From Colletotrichum lupini (lineage: Eukaryota > Ascomycota > Sordariomycetes > Glomerellales > Glomerellaceae), in the NCBI RefSeq assembly GCF_023278565.1, contig NC_064673.1:1736001-1800000 (forward strand): a stretch of 64,000 nt of DNA, written 5' to 3'. The first letter of the stretch is position 1. Every line of letters begins with the position of its first letter. The notes under the pieces are model-generated. The model ran no database searches, was not told the origin of the DNA, and saw nothing but the letters and a program-made list of their open reading frames with translations. The position numbers and the translations under genes are program-made. Positions 1 to 11,458 of this stretch are shown here, one piece after another.

Positions 1-239
1 GCAAGGGTGCCGGTGCGCCGCTGAAGGATATCGAGATTGCCAAGGACGAGTCTGGCGCCCCTACTGTCAAGGTAAGCTTCACTCAGCATACACTTTACTC
101 TTGAGACTGTTTACTAATTTGATGATAGCTCCACGGCGAAGCTGCTGCGGCTGCCAAGAAGGTTGGCCTTTCAGACATTAGCGTCTCCATCTCACACTCT
201 GAGACGCAGGCGATTGCGGTGGCTGTTGCAAACTTTTAA
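1..239 (+). CDS. FAS2: Fatty acid synthase subunit alpha, C-terminal end (phosphopantetheinyl transferase domain), partial
   Basis: This is the 3' end of a gene that begins left of the window. Exons are 1-71 and 129-239, separated by a 57-bp intron (GTAAGC...TAG). The last 60 or so residues read KGAGAPLKDIEI, then GAPTVKLHGEAA, then SVSISHSETQAIAVAV, ending in NF and a TAA stop. From family knowledge this is the signature of the holo-ACP synthase fold that forms the C-terminus of the fungal type I FAS alpha subunit. That domain transfers 4'-phosphopantetheine to the integral ACP in the cytosol. The GAGAPLKDIEI block is characteristic of the FAS alpha fusion rather than of a free-standing AcpS, but a stand-alone PPTase cannot be ruled out because the upstream ketoacyl synthase domain is off the window. 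Confidence 0.75.
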
Positions 240-2511
240 AAAGCGGGTAGACTGTACAATGCATTTCTAGTTCATGGGATATAGGCAGGCATGGGATCTT
301 GCTTGTTCACTTTGGTCGTTTTTGACATCATACAAGCCTGGGAGTATAGACTGCGGGTACACTTTGGGAGGAGTGTAGTCGCATGATCATCATCGTCGGA
401 TGAATTGACGAGTTAATGCACATGTTGGGAACGGCGCAACAACGATAGAAGCTAGTTCCTCGATGCCACAATAGAATCTGTATCAACCATTTGAATCGTG
501 TACGTGATTTGATGCCAGGTGCGGCCTTTGACGTGACATCAACCCAACCAACATCATCTTTTTCCGAGTACCTTGGGTAGCAGACACAAGTTCTACCCCG
601 CCATGTACACGCTTATCAGGTTGTGTGACTGTGTACTCCCTTTCCCACCTGTTCGGGCGAAAAGCGGCGATCAGGATGCCAGGAATGCAACATGATCCTG
701 GTTTCGTTACATGGCCAGTCTGATGAAATGGGACGAACTGGTGAGGTGGGGGTGCAGCAGTCACTTCACTGCACTAAGAACGAGCGACTGGTGGACTGGC
801 ATGCGCAAGGGGGTCAAAAGGAGAGACGGAATCTGACTGTGATGGCAATAGTGGTAGTGATGTTGGCAGTTGAGAATTGAGGAGATGCTATTCTGGTAAA
901 GGGAAGGAGTTTGGGTTTCACATGCTGTTGGTACCTATGGTAATCGCGACTGCGTTGGCGCTGGGACAGTTCAGAAGGTCTCTCTGGCCAAGGGCTGAGC
1001 CGTCGCAGGTTTTCAGAGGGTGGTGGGCGGCACGGTGGTAAGGCAGGAGGCGGGCTTCGACGTGCAGCGTCTGGCGTTTGACGCGTTGGTGGGTTTATCT
1101 TTGAACGATGCGTGTAGAATCAAAAGAAAGGAGTGAACAGACAGATGCGACGAAGTGCTGTTCAGCGTTCAGCAAAGGAAGTGGTGCACCTTCAGCTTGC
1201 GCGTTCTTTTTGTTTCAGCGTTTTGCCTGTGCTGCTCTGCGTTTCTCGTTTCCATCTTGTCCCACCTGAGACCGTGAGGTTCTTTGAGAGGGGGGAGGTT
1301 CGTCTGATGTGAAGATGTTTTGTTTTTCTGTCGCTTTTCTTTTGGGATTGACGGTACGTTGACGGGAGAAACATTTCACACATGGGCCGGATAAAGACCA
1401 TGTTCTCTTCTTGTTGGATCTCTTGCTGGGTTATGAGGGGGTTGACTCGACATAGGGGCCGACTGGGTCTCTTTGCATTGAATTCCGCGACGAGGAACCC
1501 TGGCTGGTGAGTATTTGAAACTCGTGTAAGCCTGTTCAACTCCAATCGTTCTCGCCGCCTCCGAAGAGGTCAATACAGTTAACGGGAGGGGGGAGGATAA
1601 TGGGATCCCCAAGTCGCAGCTGGCTTCACCCCCACCCCACTGGATCGCTCCTGCCGGCTCCCGGCTCTCATCCCGGCTCAGTGATCGACGAGCGTGTGCT
1701 TGTTGGTGGTGGTGTCTGGGCTTTTGCACTGCCGCGATGACTGGGGTGGACGAAAGGAGCATAAATCAGGAACCGGCCGTGTCGGCCAATTATATGCTGC
1801 AAAAGCTGGAGAGGCCCCTGCATGTTGGGAATGAAGGTGGTTTATGCATCGATGCATCCCTTTTTTTTTTTTTTTTTTAAGTGCGTTTTCCATCTGTCGA
1901 TCATCCGTCATTCTCTGGTCCTCTATCCACAGGTGTGCCAGCGTGATGGTGGTCGAGGACCGCAACCGAGCGTCGTTCAGCCGACTGCGATCAGACTTTC
2001 CCTGTTTCTTAGGTTGGAGTTCTACAGTCGTTATTGCGCTGGGTGTCTGTCCGTGGTCTCTGTATTTTTTTGTGTGGCGCAGGCCTTGCAGGCTTGTTTG
2101 GATCTTGGATCAAATCTCATATGGTTGGGGCCGTTGTCATGCAAGACCACGGACTGGGCGTGTTTGAAGGAGGCAGTTTGAACACCTCCTTTATTACGTG
2201 GGCTTGCTGGAGAGAGAGGAGGTATAAGGAAACGGACGTTCCCCCTTGAAGCGCGCGTGGTTATGAACCGTCCACTTGATCGTTTGGTGTATCCTATCCA
2301 CGTTCGCTTGTGTCTGTTTTTTTTGCTGGCTTCGACGTTTTGAGTGCTTAATACCTAAAGTGCCTTACACCTACCCAATCTGAAGAGCCGCACAAGTGAA
2401 GCTATCACGAAGTACTCAAATCATATCGCAGCCAACTCACCGGGTTACCTTACCTAGAAACAAGGGAGTCAGAAACTCAGGAAGACGGTACCAAGAGATC
2501 GAAACGCAAAA
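240..2511. other. Intergenic region with T18 tract
   Basis: No convincing coding exon on either strand. The first few hundred bases presumably hold the 3' UTR of the FAS gene. A pure T18 run lies at 1861-1878. The last 200 bases before 2512 are probably promoter and leader of the MARVEL-type gene. Open frames here have unlike-protein composition and overlap each other on both strands. Confidence 0.5.
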
Positions 2512-3297
2512 ATGACGGGCGCAAACAACATCAGAGGCCTCATGGGCAAAGGCGCCCCGCCAACACCAGCCCTCTTCTCCGTCGTCCGCGTCGCCGTCCT
2601 GGTCCTCTCCCTCGCCGTGCTCGCCGCGTGCGCGTACTGCCTGTCGCTGCTGGGCGCCTATTCGAGCAGCTATACCGGGCCGCCGGGCTTCATGCTCTTC
2701 GTCGTACGTCTGATCCAGGCCCTTTTCCCCCTTCGGCCATCCATCCTCAGCCCCGACTACCAGACATGTCAAAAAAGTGAATGTCACTTTACTGACCGCA
2801 CCCGCGTTTAGTCTCTCTTCACGCTCCTCGTCCTAGGCGGCGCCATGGTCCTCGAGCGCTTCGCGGCGCACCTCTACTTCCGCGTCGCCGTACTCGTCGG
2901 CTACGGCACGAACTGCCTGTTTTGGTTGTCGGGCTGGGCGTGGTCTGCGAGCATCGCGGCCTTGTTCCTGGGTGATACGTGCGTGCAGGGGACGTGCTTT
3001 GGGCCGACTACGGAGGAGAAGCGGTATGGGGGTAGTATGGCCGGTGCTGCTGCCGTCGGTGCTGTGAACTGGTATGTTCCTCTTATTTTTTTTCCCATGT
3101 TCTCGGCTGTGGGATTGTGGTGTAGTTGCTAACGAGACGCGTTCAGGGTCTTGATGACGATTGTGTTGTTTTATTACATCAAGGGATGTCTTTCCGACCC
3201 GGATTGCTATGGGGTGTCTACGGGCCATGGGTCGGAGATGGGGAGCATCAAAGCTGAGAGCAAGTCGCGGTCTCAGCCTTCCGTTCACGAGCCGTGA
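2512..3297 (+). CDS. MARVEL-domain-like four-TM membrane protein
   Basis: Three exons, 2512-2703, 2812-3071 and 3147-3297, give a 200-residue protein. Introns are 108 and 75 bp with GTACGT and GTATGT donors and a TTGCTAAC branch-site motif in the second. Four hydrophobic segments are visible: about residues 24-48 (VVRVAVLVLSLAVLAACAY), 58-82, 92-120 and 132-160. Short loops separate them, and a charged Ser-rich C-terminal tail follows (GSEMGSIKAESKSRSQ). The length and four-helix layout match fungal MARVEL proteins of the plasma membrane or secretory route. A Cys pair in the loop between TM3 and TM4 (DTCVQGTCFG) could form a disulfide. No enzyme motif is present. The exact role is unknown; fungal relatives are often annotated only as MARVEL or integral membrane proteins. 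The start was chosen as the first ATG of the open frame. Confidence 0.75.
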
Positions 3298-4251
3298 GCT
3301 CCACAGACTGCGAGTGACACAGGCGTGGGGTGATGGTGTTCCATTTGAACAGACTCGGGAAGGGGAGAATTCGCGATAATCTTTGAGCTGGATCTGGACT
3401 TGATAATGAACGGAGTTTTATGGTTTAGATGGAAACATTGACGCGGCCGGAATCCTCTCAGATGGTTCTGGAGGGAGAGTTATGATCTGGTCTTTGAATG
3501 GTTTGATGAGATACCACTGGCTATAATTAGTAGCTAATTTTATTTTTGGGTGAACTCCTACAATTGCGAGTCTGAACGTGATGTGTCTGTCTTACCCCCT
3601 AGCCTTCCGTCTGAATTTCTACTTCCAGCTGAGTTACTGAAATGCTGCTTGAAGAGATACTCCCTAGCAAACACCCTTCATGCCTTGGACACTACGTGCG
3701 CCTGGCCTCCTTCCTATTTGTGGTTGATACTCTCACGAGACCACGGGAAGGCTTTTCATGTATGGCAGCCTACATTAAAGCCGACTCTTACACTGCCCCA
3801 GAGCCAATAGCAACATTATCTCAAAGGTCCTCGATTCCTTAGATGACTCTTGTTCGATACAACCGTGGGATTGAACGCTCCTGCCCAAGGTCAATAAGTG
3901 AGGCCAGTTGTTCAAGTCAAGAACATTTGAGGTGTCACTATAAGGTTCATTTGAAGTAATAGTATTGAGTGGAGAGCTAAGCAGGAAACAAACAGATAAA
4001 CGCCTAGAACTGGGTATCAAACTCCCGCGGTATCTGCAAGTACAATACTCTGTCAAAAAGCCCCCGAAAAGAGATTCCCCCTGCTGCTGCAAAACTCGCA
4101 AAGGGGAGCAAAGCAATGACAAGGAGCCCTCTCAAGAAAAGCCAAACCACGCAACCTCGTTCCTTGTCCATTCATAATCCAACAGCACCCACCGAAGCAA
4201 AAATCCCAATCCTTTCTCTCGACGATTTACTCCCCCTTCGACCTTCCTTCT
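3298..4251. other. Convergent intergenic region
   Basis: This stretch lies between two convergently transcribed genes and should hold both 3' UTRs. I see no gene, tRNA or repeat in it. Confidence 0.5.
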
Positions 4252-5343
4252 TCAACGCTTTCTCTTGAGGACCTTTTTGGGCGTAGCAGGCGCGACCTCG
4301 CCCACGTCCTGAAAGAAATCCAACGCGTCAATACGGTAATCCGCAGTGACAGCCTCCTTGGCCACATCCGGCAGATACTCCCAACCCTTTGGGTCCGCGC
4401 CAGCAGCGATAGCCTTGGCCTTCCAGTACCGACACTCCGCCTTCGCGAAGCTCGCCTCCTCGGCGCGGAGCACCGCCGCCCTGTCGCGCCGGTTCCGGCT
4501 GCGCATCGCGGCGACGTTGTTGCGGTTCTTGAGGTTGCGGAGGCGCAAGGCTGCCAGGTGGTTGTTGTAGTCCATCGCCTGTATGCGCCGGGGGTCGTCT
4601 TTGGGACCGAGAGAGTCGTCGATTTTGATGAATTTGCCGAGGTCGGGTTGGGGGGGGAGGGAGGTGATTTCGGGGGGGCAGGGGGCGGCGCGGATTTTGT
4701 AGATCTTTGTGGCCGAGGAGGAGTCGGCGAGGCCTGGGAGATTCTTCACGCGCGGCGAGGGAGGGGGGAGAGTTGTGTTTGTGTTGGCGGAGAAGAGGTG
4801 CTTGATTTCGTTCTCGCGGCGGGTGCGCTCTTCGAGGGTTGTGTAGAGGGGGACTTGGAGGTGGGCTGTGAGGAGGGAGGAGACTGTGCCTGGGAGGTTG
4901 TGGGAGGAGAAGAGGGTTAGGTGGTAGGGGGGTTCGCCGTCGGGTGTCGTTGAGCGAGCGGGGACGGGGATGGGCTTTGGGTGACGAGATCGGAGACGTT
5001 TGGAGAGGGGCTCTGCGGTTTCGGTGAGCGTCTGTTGGGGAGGAGGGGGAGGCTGGATGTAGGCGTTATTGTTCAAGGGTTGCTGGTAGGGGTTGTTGTT
5101 GTTGTATGGAGACTGGTAGTTCGACTGCTGGAAGTTGTTCGTGTATGGCGACTGATACTGCGACTGAGGGGGGTTGCATGGTTGCTGGTACTGCGACTGA
5201 GGCTTGTATGACTGCTGGTACTCATCAGGTCCTAAGAGGGACATGTCGTTGAGGATTGGGTTCTGGAAGATGTCTGGATCCTCGAAGGCGTACGGATCCC
5301 GGGTGTTGTCGAGATCCAGGAACTGGCTGTACGGGCCGGACAT
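4252..5343 (-). CDS. Gln/Asn/Pro-rich putative transcription factor with bZIP-like basic region
   Basis: A single uninterrupted reading frame of 363 residues. Residues 41-105 are very rich in Gln, Asn, Tyr and Pro, as in a low-complexity activation-type region (repeated QYQ, QSPY and NNN units). Residues 275-283 read NNVAAMRSR inside a Lys/Arg-rich stretch starting about residue 267. This fits the bZIP basic-region signature N-x2-A-A-x2-S-R. No regular leucine heptads follow; instead there is an Ala/Arg/Glu-rich helix (RAAVLRAEEASFAKAE), then an unrelated C-terminus ending in a basic KKVLKRKR that could be a nuclear signal. The likely role is sequence-specific DNA binding in the nucleus. The lack of a clear zipper makes this an inference; it could be a degenerate bZIP or a different basic-helix protein. 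Confidence 0.65.
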   Translation of the reverse strand: MSGPYSQFLDLDNTRDPYAFEDPDIFQNPILNDMSLLGPDEYQQSYKPQSQYQQPCNPPQSQYQSPYTNNFQQSNYQSPYNNNNPYQQPLNNNAYIQPPPPPQQTLTETAEPLSKRLRSRHPKPIPVPARSTTPDGEPPYHLTLFSSHNLPGTVSSLLTAHLQVPLYTTLEERTRRENEIKHLFSANTNTTLPPPSPRVKNLPGLADSSSATKIYKIRAAPCPPEITSLPPQPDLGKFIKIDDSLGPKDDPRRIQAMDYNNHLAALRLRNLKNRNNVAAMRSRNRRDRAAVLRAEEASFAKAECRYWKAKAIAAGADPKGWEYLPDVAKEAVTADYRIDALDFFQDVGEVAPATPKKVLKRKR

Positions 5344-6628
5344 GATGAAGCTGTTGAGCAGTGTTCTGCGACGGATCTTTGGGAGCTATGAAGGCTTTGA
5401 GTTCGGGCGAATTTGGGACACGCAAGGCTGTGAGACTGATGACTGGTCGTGATGTTTGCTCTGGACGACGAAGAGAGTCACGATGCTTGCGGAGAGAGAA
5501 GTGAAGGGTATTTGCTAGTCAAGGAGTATCCCAGATACTGGCGTGACTGAATGAAGAGAATGAACTTGATGAAACTGGTAAGAGTGTTTTGAGTGAAGAA
5601 AATGATGGTCAGGAAAAGAGGAGTGAAAGTATCGTGACGGGTGGGTGAATGGGGGATTTTATATGGAAAAGGGGGAGAGGGCGGTTGTTCGGTCGTTCGA
5701 CCGCCTATTCAGAGGCCGCCCATTAGACGCCTTTAAGCGAGCAAACAATATCAGACGAACGGTCATGCAGCTATTGAAGAATTCGAAAAGTGATTCTGAG
5801 CCTCGCTCGTCTAGGTCAACACGTGAGTTGAGAAGTTGAGACGACGGGACGGATCACGGGGTCGGCACGACGATCGTGAGGGACGGAGAGAGGTTTTGAG
5901 ACTCATTATGGCAGTTTGGCGGTGTTGGATCACGTGTAACTTGGAAATGGCTGTCAAAGATGCCGCTTCTTGTTTAGTCCTATCAAGAATAGTATGACAA
6001 TTTCGAGGATAGGGGTAGGTTGCTCGAGGAAATCGAGACTTGTGTCAAGTGTTAAAAGTTGTGAGCCTTGAGCATGTCAAAGACATTTTAGCATGAACAT
6101 GAACAACAATTAGAAGTAGGTTACGAAGCTCGCCTTTAATATATATCCATGTTTTCCACGAAGTGAGTGTGTTTCTTCGTCGTGTTCTCTTCTCTATAAG
6201 TAGTTGACGTTGGCCGACGTTGCGCAAATGTCCGGCAGGCCGGTGTACGTGGGGCCGATCAAGTTCGGGAGCCGGTCCCGGTCTCTTTTTGAAATGCCTT
6301 GGGGGAAGACAAAGAGACATCGCTGATTCTATAATTCTGAAAGGCATATGTGTTGTGCAATGCAAGTTGAAACCATATTCGAATAGATTGTCATGTAATT
6401 ATATTCTTCATCTAGATAAGCCGGTTGAATAGACTCTATTATACCAAGCCAAACGCTCCCACTGGATATTCCCGTCGGCCGTTTCAAGGCTCGATCTGTT
6501 GTCATGCAATGCAATGCAATCCCCCGAAAAACGCCTCAAAAAACATGCTGCTCTGGCTGGTAAGGCTGTGAAGCTCGCCCATATTTTCACCAATCACGCC
6601 CCTCTCGAAACGTTCGTAAGCCAAAGTT
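5344..6628. other. Upstream region of the bZIP-like gene
   Basis: About 1.3 kb between the start of the bZIP-like gene and the stop of the hydrolase gene, both on the minus strand. It should hold the promoter of the former and the 3' UTR of the latter. The only short open frames overlap each other antisense. Nothing else seen. Confidence 0.4.
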
Positions 6629-8219
6629 CTATAGCTTGCTCTTCTGGACATCCTCCATCTCTTTGAGGATGTAGTCATTAAACTCCTCAGCGTTGTCGAG
6701 GTAAAGGTGGTGACCCGATTTGGAAACCTCAATAACCTTTGCTGACCCGTTCTCCCTCCTCTTCTCTTCCTCCGTGCCGTTGAGCAGCGCCTGCAACCTG
6801 GCCTGCTTTAGCTTCTCGGCCGCCGCGACGCCACCCTTCTTGTCCATCCAGTCGTTCTCGCCGTACATCATAACGATGGGGATTCCCGTCTCCCTAAGCT
6901 TCTCGCCCGTGCTCTTCTCAATGACCTGGCGGCCGACGCCGTCTATCCTGTTGACCATGAGGCTGCGGGCAAAGGCACCCGGGGCGAGGATGTACGGCAG
7001 GGCGTACTCGCCGCTGCCGCGTTGGCGGAAGATGGAGAAGGCGTAGTCGTGCAGCGCCTGGGACTCCTCTTGGGGCAGGTGGTTGAAGCGGCGGGATGTC
7101 CAGCCGGAAACGAAGCGGGGGCCGAGCGGGCCGGTGAAGCGGACGATGCTGAAGGGGGAGACGTTTGCGTCCCAGAGCCAGACGAGCCAGCCCGGGAGGG
7201 GACGCTTGGGTGCGTTGGGCTTGGCGTTTCGTGATGCTGTTGTGTTGGAGGCGTTGCTGGTGACTTCGTTTTGATCCTGTGTGAACTCGTTTTGGAGGGT
7301 CGATTCTTCGGGTTCGGGCATGGCTGCGTTGACTGCGTATGGGTCTTCGGGGATTCCCACAGGCGAGGCGAGAATGAGTTTCTTGAGGTGGCCGGGGTAC
7401 TTGAGTGCGTAGGCGATGGAGAGGTATCCGCCGAGTGAGTGGCCGATGAGGGTGAACTTGTCAATGTTGCGCTTCTTGCGCCACTCCTCGAGGGCGTCGA
7501 TGAACCAGGCCTCGGCCTCGCGAGTCTTGCCCTCCTGGTCCTTGGCAGTGACCTTGAATGGCGGCCTTGTGGAATTGCCCATGCCGAGCATGTCGAGGGC
7601 GTAGAGTTTCCATCCCTTGGGTCGGGATAGGGGCTCAAAGTTCTTGTAGAAGAAGCCGAGGCCGGCGCCGTAGCCGTGGACGATGACGAGGTTGTTGTCG
7701 ACCTCCTCGCCGACGCGCTCGATGGAGTATTCGTTGAGGGCGCGGTTCTTGCCGGAGAGCTCGACCATTTGGGACTTCCATACGCGCTGGCCAAAGGGGT
7801 CTGGCTTGGTCGAGTCGAGGGAGGCGTTTTCGCGGGCTTCTTTGAGGTAAGGGATGTGTGACAGGACGTTGCGTTCGGCCATTTGCGGAGTTACACTTGT
7901 CCACTGCGGACTTTTTGTTAGCAACGTTAACCCGCGATTTGAAGGACTTTCTTGGGTTGCTTACCCATTGATAGACGGCATCTTTGTATCCCAGTGGGAA
8001 GTAGGTTCCCGGGGGACGAGTTGTCGCATTGGGAGCGGCGGGGGGTGCGGCGGCGGCAGCCATTGTTTGGTGGGATCGGCGAGGGACGGAGTCTTCAGAA
8101 GAGGCCCGTACGCTAGGTGCGGGAGATTTGACAGTTGCAGAGGACGACGTAATTAGTGAGGAAGCAAGTTTGAGTCGCGACCCGTTCACTAGAGAAGAAG
8201 CGGTTTGTTGGTGTATCAT
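6629..8219 (-). CDS. Alpha/beta hydrolase of the CGI-58/ABHD4-5/Cld1 family (putative mitochondrial phospholipid acyl hydrolase)
   Basis: Two exons, complement of 7965-8219 and 6629-7903, joined across a 61-bp intron (GTAAGC...CCGCAG), give 509 residues. The splice makes YQWWTSVTPQMAERN, which matches the conserved start of the family. The nucleophile elbow is GHSLGG with Ser241. The acid region is YGENDWMD, and the catalytic His lies in GHHLYLDN, which also forms the HX4D motif at about 483-488. CGI-58 itself has Asn in place of the serine; here Ser is retained, so hydrolase activity like yeast Cld1 (cardiolipin deacylase) is likely. The first 52 residues are rich in Ser, Arg and Lys and poor in acids, resembling a mitochondrial presequence. 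This supports the start at 8219 over the internal Met at 8063. The protein ends in SKL, a consensus peroxisomal PTS1. Confidence 0.85.
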
Positions 8220-10087
8220 GCCGGATGTTGCTGTGGGTGGTGGCGACGGGGGCCAACCGTCTATATACAAAAGTCGCAAAATAAAGTACGGGTAGCGCAA
8301 GGCGTCAAATCAGTGTGGCCGCGGGCGGCGGAGGTGTGTGTCCGGAGCACGGATGTTCTGAAACTTGCGACGACTCATCAGTCAGCAAAGAATGCGGACC
8401 GGGGGGCTGCAGTCTAGACGGAGCGGGATAGATAGATGCAGTTAACGCCGGGTTAGCAATCCTCCCGAGTTCTAGGCAGGTGCAGTAACAAAAGAAGGAC
8501 GGAGACGCCGTTGTGCAGGGCAGTGGTGACGCGGAGATGTGGCAGAGGGGTGGACAAAAGATGACGGTGGACAGAAAGGTGGGAGGGTTCGATGAGAGAC
8601 AAGCAAGCCAGGTGCCCCGGCCGGAATGTCAACGGCTCCGTAAAAAACCGACAAGCTTGTTGAGCAGTTGAGCGACAGGGGCGTAAGCAGGCAGGGGTCA
8701 TTGTGTGAGGAACATGAGAAAGACTGCTGTGTAGGTGGCACCAAGGGGACAACAACGTGCCCCAGAAGCGGGATGCGGATCGGTTCATGGACTTAGCACT
8801 CGGAGTTTGGCGGGTAGAAGAGTGGGGCCAGCTGTTGCATTGAGCCGTGTCGGCGGTAAGAGACAAAACAAGCCTCCGATTTCCCGGTGGACATGTGGCT
8901 AAGTTGCTGACTACTAAGTCGTATCTTGGAGAAATTCGTAGTTGGCCCAGTCAGATGATGCTTTCAAGGCTGAAGCCTGAAGCTGACGGTGCAATTTCCC
9001 TCCAGGACCTTACGCAATCATAGACACGCTAACTCGATGTAGGCAACAATCTGAATGGAGCTGTCAATTAAGACAGCATCGTGGCTGTGGAATCGTGGCC
9101 GGATCATGACCATACAACTGTACTCCGTACCCAGCATCTGTCCAGTATATGCTGTCAATATTTGCATAAGACCTGCATGAAGAAAGTAATTGAGTTTAGT
9201 CAAAGAAGAGACGAAACTTCCTTCTCTAGCTTGGTGAATATGTTTCAATTCTGAGGCTCAAAACAAAAGCATGGACGAGGAAACATCTTTTCTCTGTGCA
9301 GTGTCTCCCACACAATGGGGCATCAATCACAATGCACTCAGGGTCTTTGCGAATTGTGTGGGAAACAGGTGGAAATGCGCCTTTTGCTGACAAGCCAGAG
9401 CCGAGCAACCTGGTATTACTCCGCACTCTGTATTCCGCAGGGCCCCTTCATATCCCTGAGCAGCTCATCAGCCTTGACTCTTCGAGCTTCATATTCAATC
9501 AAGCCCTGTCCATCGTGAAATCTTCAACCGATTTGCACGTGTCAAGCTCTCACTGAGATGCGCAGCTCCCCAACAAGCCTTATCGCAATCGCAATCGCTT
9601 ATCGTAATGGTCCAGACACCCCGCGCTCGGGCCACCCCGCCTCTTTTCCCTATGACGTCCCACTGTCCACACCTGCTGCCAGGCGGAGCGGAATTTCCAC
9701 CCCCAACCCGCCAGCTGAAGCACACCCGGCTGGCCTGGATTGACATCTGACCACCGACAGATTCCAGTTCCGCCCTTGCTTCTCGAACACCAGCAGAACG
9801 CACACACGCAGAAAGCTCTCACCTCCAAAGGGCAGTGCAGCTAAAGCAGCTTTATTTTGCTTGTTGCTCACCCCTTTCTGCACACCTGCGCCCCGTCCAC
9901 CTGCAGCTTCGCATCTCCATCCCCCGCCCCTCGACCACCGCGCATGTCTGCAGACCGCTGCTGACTGCGGCTGCCGAGGCCCCTCCAATTCTCAATCCTC
10001 CGTCCCAAAGCGACCTGACCGCCGCATCACCACCACCGAAAAGCTTGAAATCCCCTCTGAGCGACGACAGGTCTCCCTACCGCAACC
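8220..10087. promoter_or_regulatory. Bidirectional upstream region between the hydrolase gene and SPO7
   Basis: 1.87 kb between two divergently transcribed genes; it must contain both promoters and leaders. The 400 bases before the SPO7 start are C-rich and T-poor, typical of fungal leaders. No additional gene recognised. Confidence 0.5.
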
Positions 10088-11458
10088 ATGGCCGACGAGC
10101 TTGACTCGCTGGTCAAGGGCGCCCCGCCGCCGGGCAAAGAGCCCAAGGCCGCCGTCGGCACCACCGGCGTCGTCCCCGACTCTGGCAAGCAAGGCGACCC
10201 GTTGATCCATACCCCGAGCTCTCCGTCCATGATCTACCTGAACCTCCTCATCCTCGAGGCCTCTCTACGCGCACAGTACCTCGAGCTTCGCGCCCGCCGC
10301 CGCCATCACACGTTCTTCTTCACCTTGCTGACCGCATGGATCAGCGGCTTTGGTTACGCTCTCTTCTTCGCCCCGCGTGAGGATGGACGTGGAGTTGGTG
10401 GCTCTGTGTACTGGGGCGTCGAAACATTCGAGAAGATTTGCTTCATGGGAGGTGTCATGACCGCGATACTGGTATGGGCTACAGGAATATGGGAGCGAGG
10501 CATCAGGTGGCCACGCCGTTGGTTCGCCATCTCCAACAGAGGCCTTCGAGGTTTCAATTCTAAGCTGGTTATTATCCGACGACCTTGGTGGGCCGAGTTT
10601 CTCTCCACCATTGGCTTCTTCCTGACCTACGGACTCTTCTCCCACACCGCCAGCTCGTCCTACCGCTACGTCGAACCATCCATCCTGCGCGAAGTCGAAA
10701 AGGAGCTGAGCCTCACCACGGACAGCCACCCAACGCTACCGGTCCTGCTCGAAGACGAAGAAAAAGGAGGTCACGAGGAGGATCTCGCCCCGGGCGGAGA
10801 TTACGTCAAGCTCCTCCTGCTCGCGAAGCCGTTCACGCCTACATTTAGAGAAAACTGGGAAATCTACCGCACAGAATACTGGGAGAAGGAGAACGAGCGC
10901 CGCGCCCTCATCCAGAAGAAGCTCGCAGCACGCGACCGCCAGGTGGCCAAGCAGCGGTGGGGCATGTTCTGGTGGCTGCCGTGGCACCGCATCGACAAGG
11001 CCGGCCCGCCGCCCGCGCGCCAGCAGTCGCCCGAGAAGACGACGATGCACCCCCGCGCCGCCGCCATCGAGCGCGAGCATAGACGCCGTGGCAGCACTAC
11101 CAGCGCCCACCGCCGCAGCTCGACGAGCTCGAGCCGCAGCCTTGCGCCGTCCGTGGCCGCGACGAGCGACGACGGGGATGGTACTGTCAGTAGGAAGGCT
11201 AGCACCGGGTCCAATGCGTCGGAGAAGCGGAGGAAGAAGACGTTGACCAAGGCGAAGCGTCCCAATATTGAGTCGAGGTCTGTCACGCCTGATATTTCGT
11301 CGCCGTTGGCGAGGGAGGGAAGTATCAGTCGCGGGGATAGCGGTTCCGGTGCCGAGTCTGTGGCGGAGAGGTCGTTGAGGCACTCTTCGTCCAAGGCTAG
11401 TATCAGCTCGTCCATCAATTCGGTTCGGGAGAAGCAGCGGAAGGCTAGCGAGTCGTGA
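10088..11458 (+). CDS. SPO7: Nem1-Spo7 phosphatase regulatory subunit Spo7
   Basis: An intron-free frame of 456 residues with a strong start context (ACCATGG). The motif block at residues 45-70 (SMIYLNLLILEASLRAQYLE) followed by RARRRHHTFFF, and two membrane segments (about 74-95 and 117-138), are those of Spo7. A conserved WPRRWFAISNRGLRGFN block and LVIIRRPWWAEFLS follow. In yeast, Spo7 binds the phosphatase Nem1 at the nuclear envelope/ER. The complex dephosphorylates lipin (Pah1), steering phosphatidate to triacylglycerol and limiting nuclear membrane growth. The C-terminal 150 residues are Ser/Arg/Lys-rich and look disordered, as in filamentous-fungal orthologues, which are longer than the 259-residue yeast protein. 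Confidence 0.9.
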   Translation: MADELDSLVKGAPPPGKEPKAAVGTTGVVPDSGKQGDPLIHTPSSPSMIYLNLLILEASLRAQYLELRARRRHHTFFFTLLTAWISGFGYALFFAPREDGRGVGGSVYWGVETFEKICFMGGVMTAILVWATGIWERGIRWPRRWFAISNRGLRGFNSKLVIIRRPWWAEFLSTIGFFLTYGLFSHTASSSYRYVEPSILREVEKELSLTTDSHPTLPVLLEDEEKGGHEEDLAPGGDYVKLLLLAKPFTPTFRENWEIYRTEYWEKENERRALIQKKLAARDRQVAKQRWGMFWWLPWHRIDKAGPPPARQQSPEKTTMHPRAAAIEREHRRRGSTTSAHRRSSTSSSRSLAPSVAATSDDGDGTVSRKASTGSNASEKRRKKTLTKAKRPNIESRSVTPDISSPLAREGSISRGDSGSGAESVAERSLRHSSSKASISSSINSVREKQRKASES

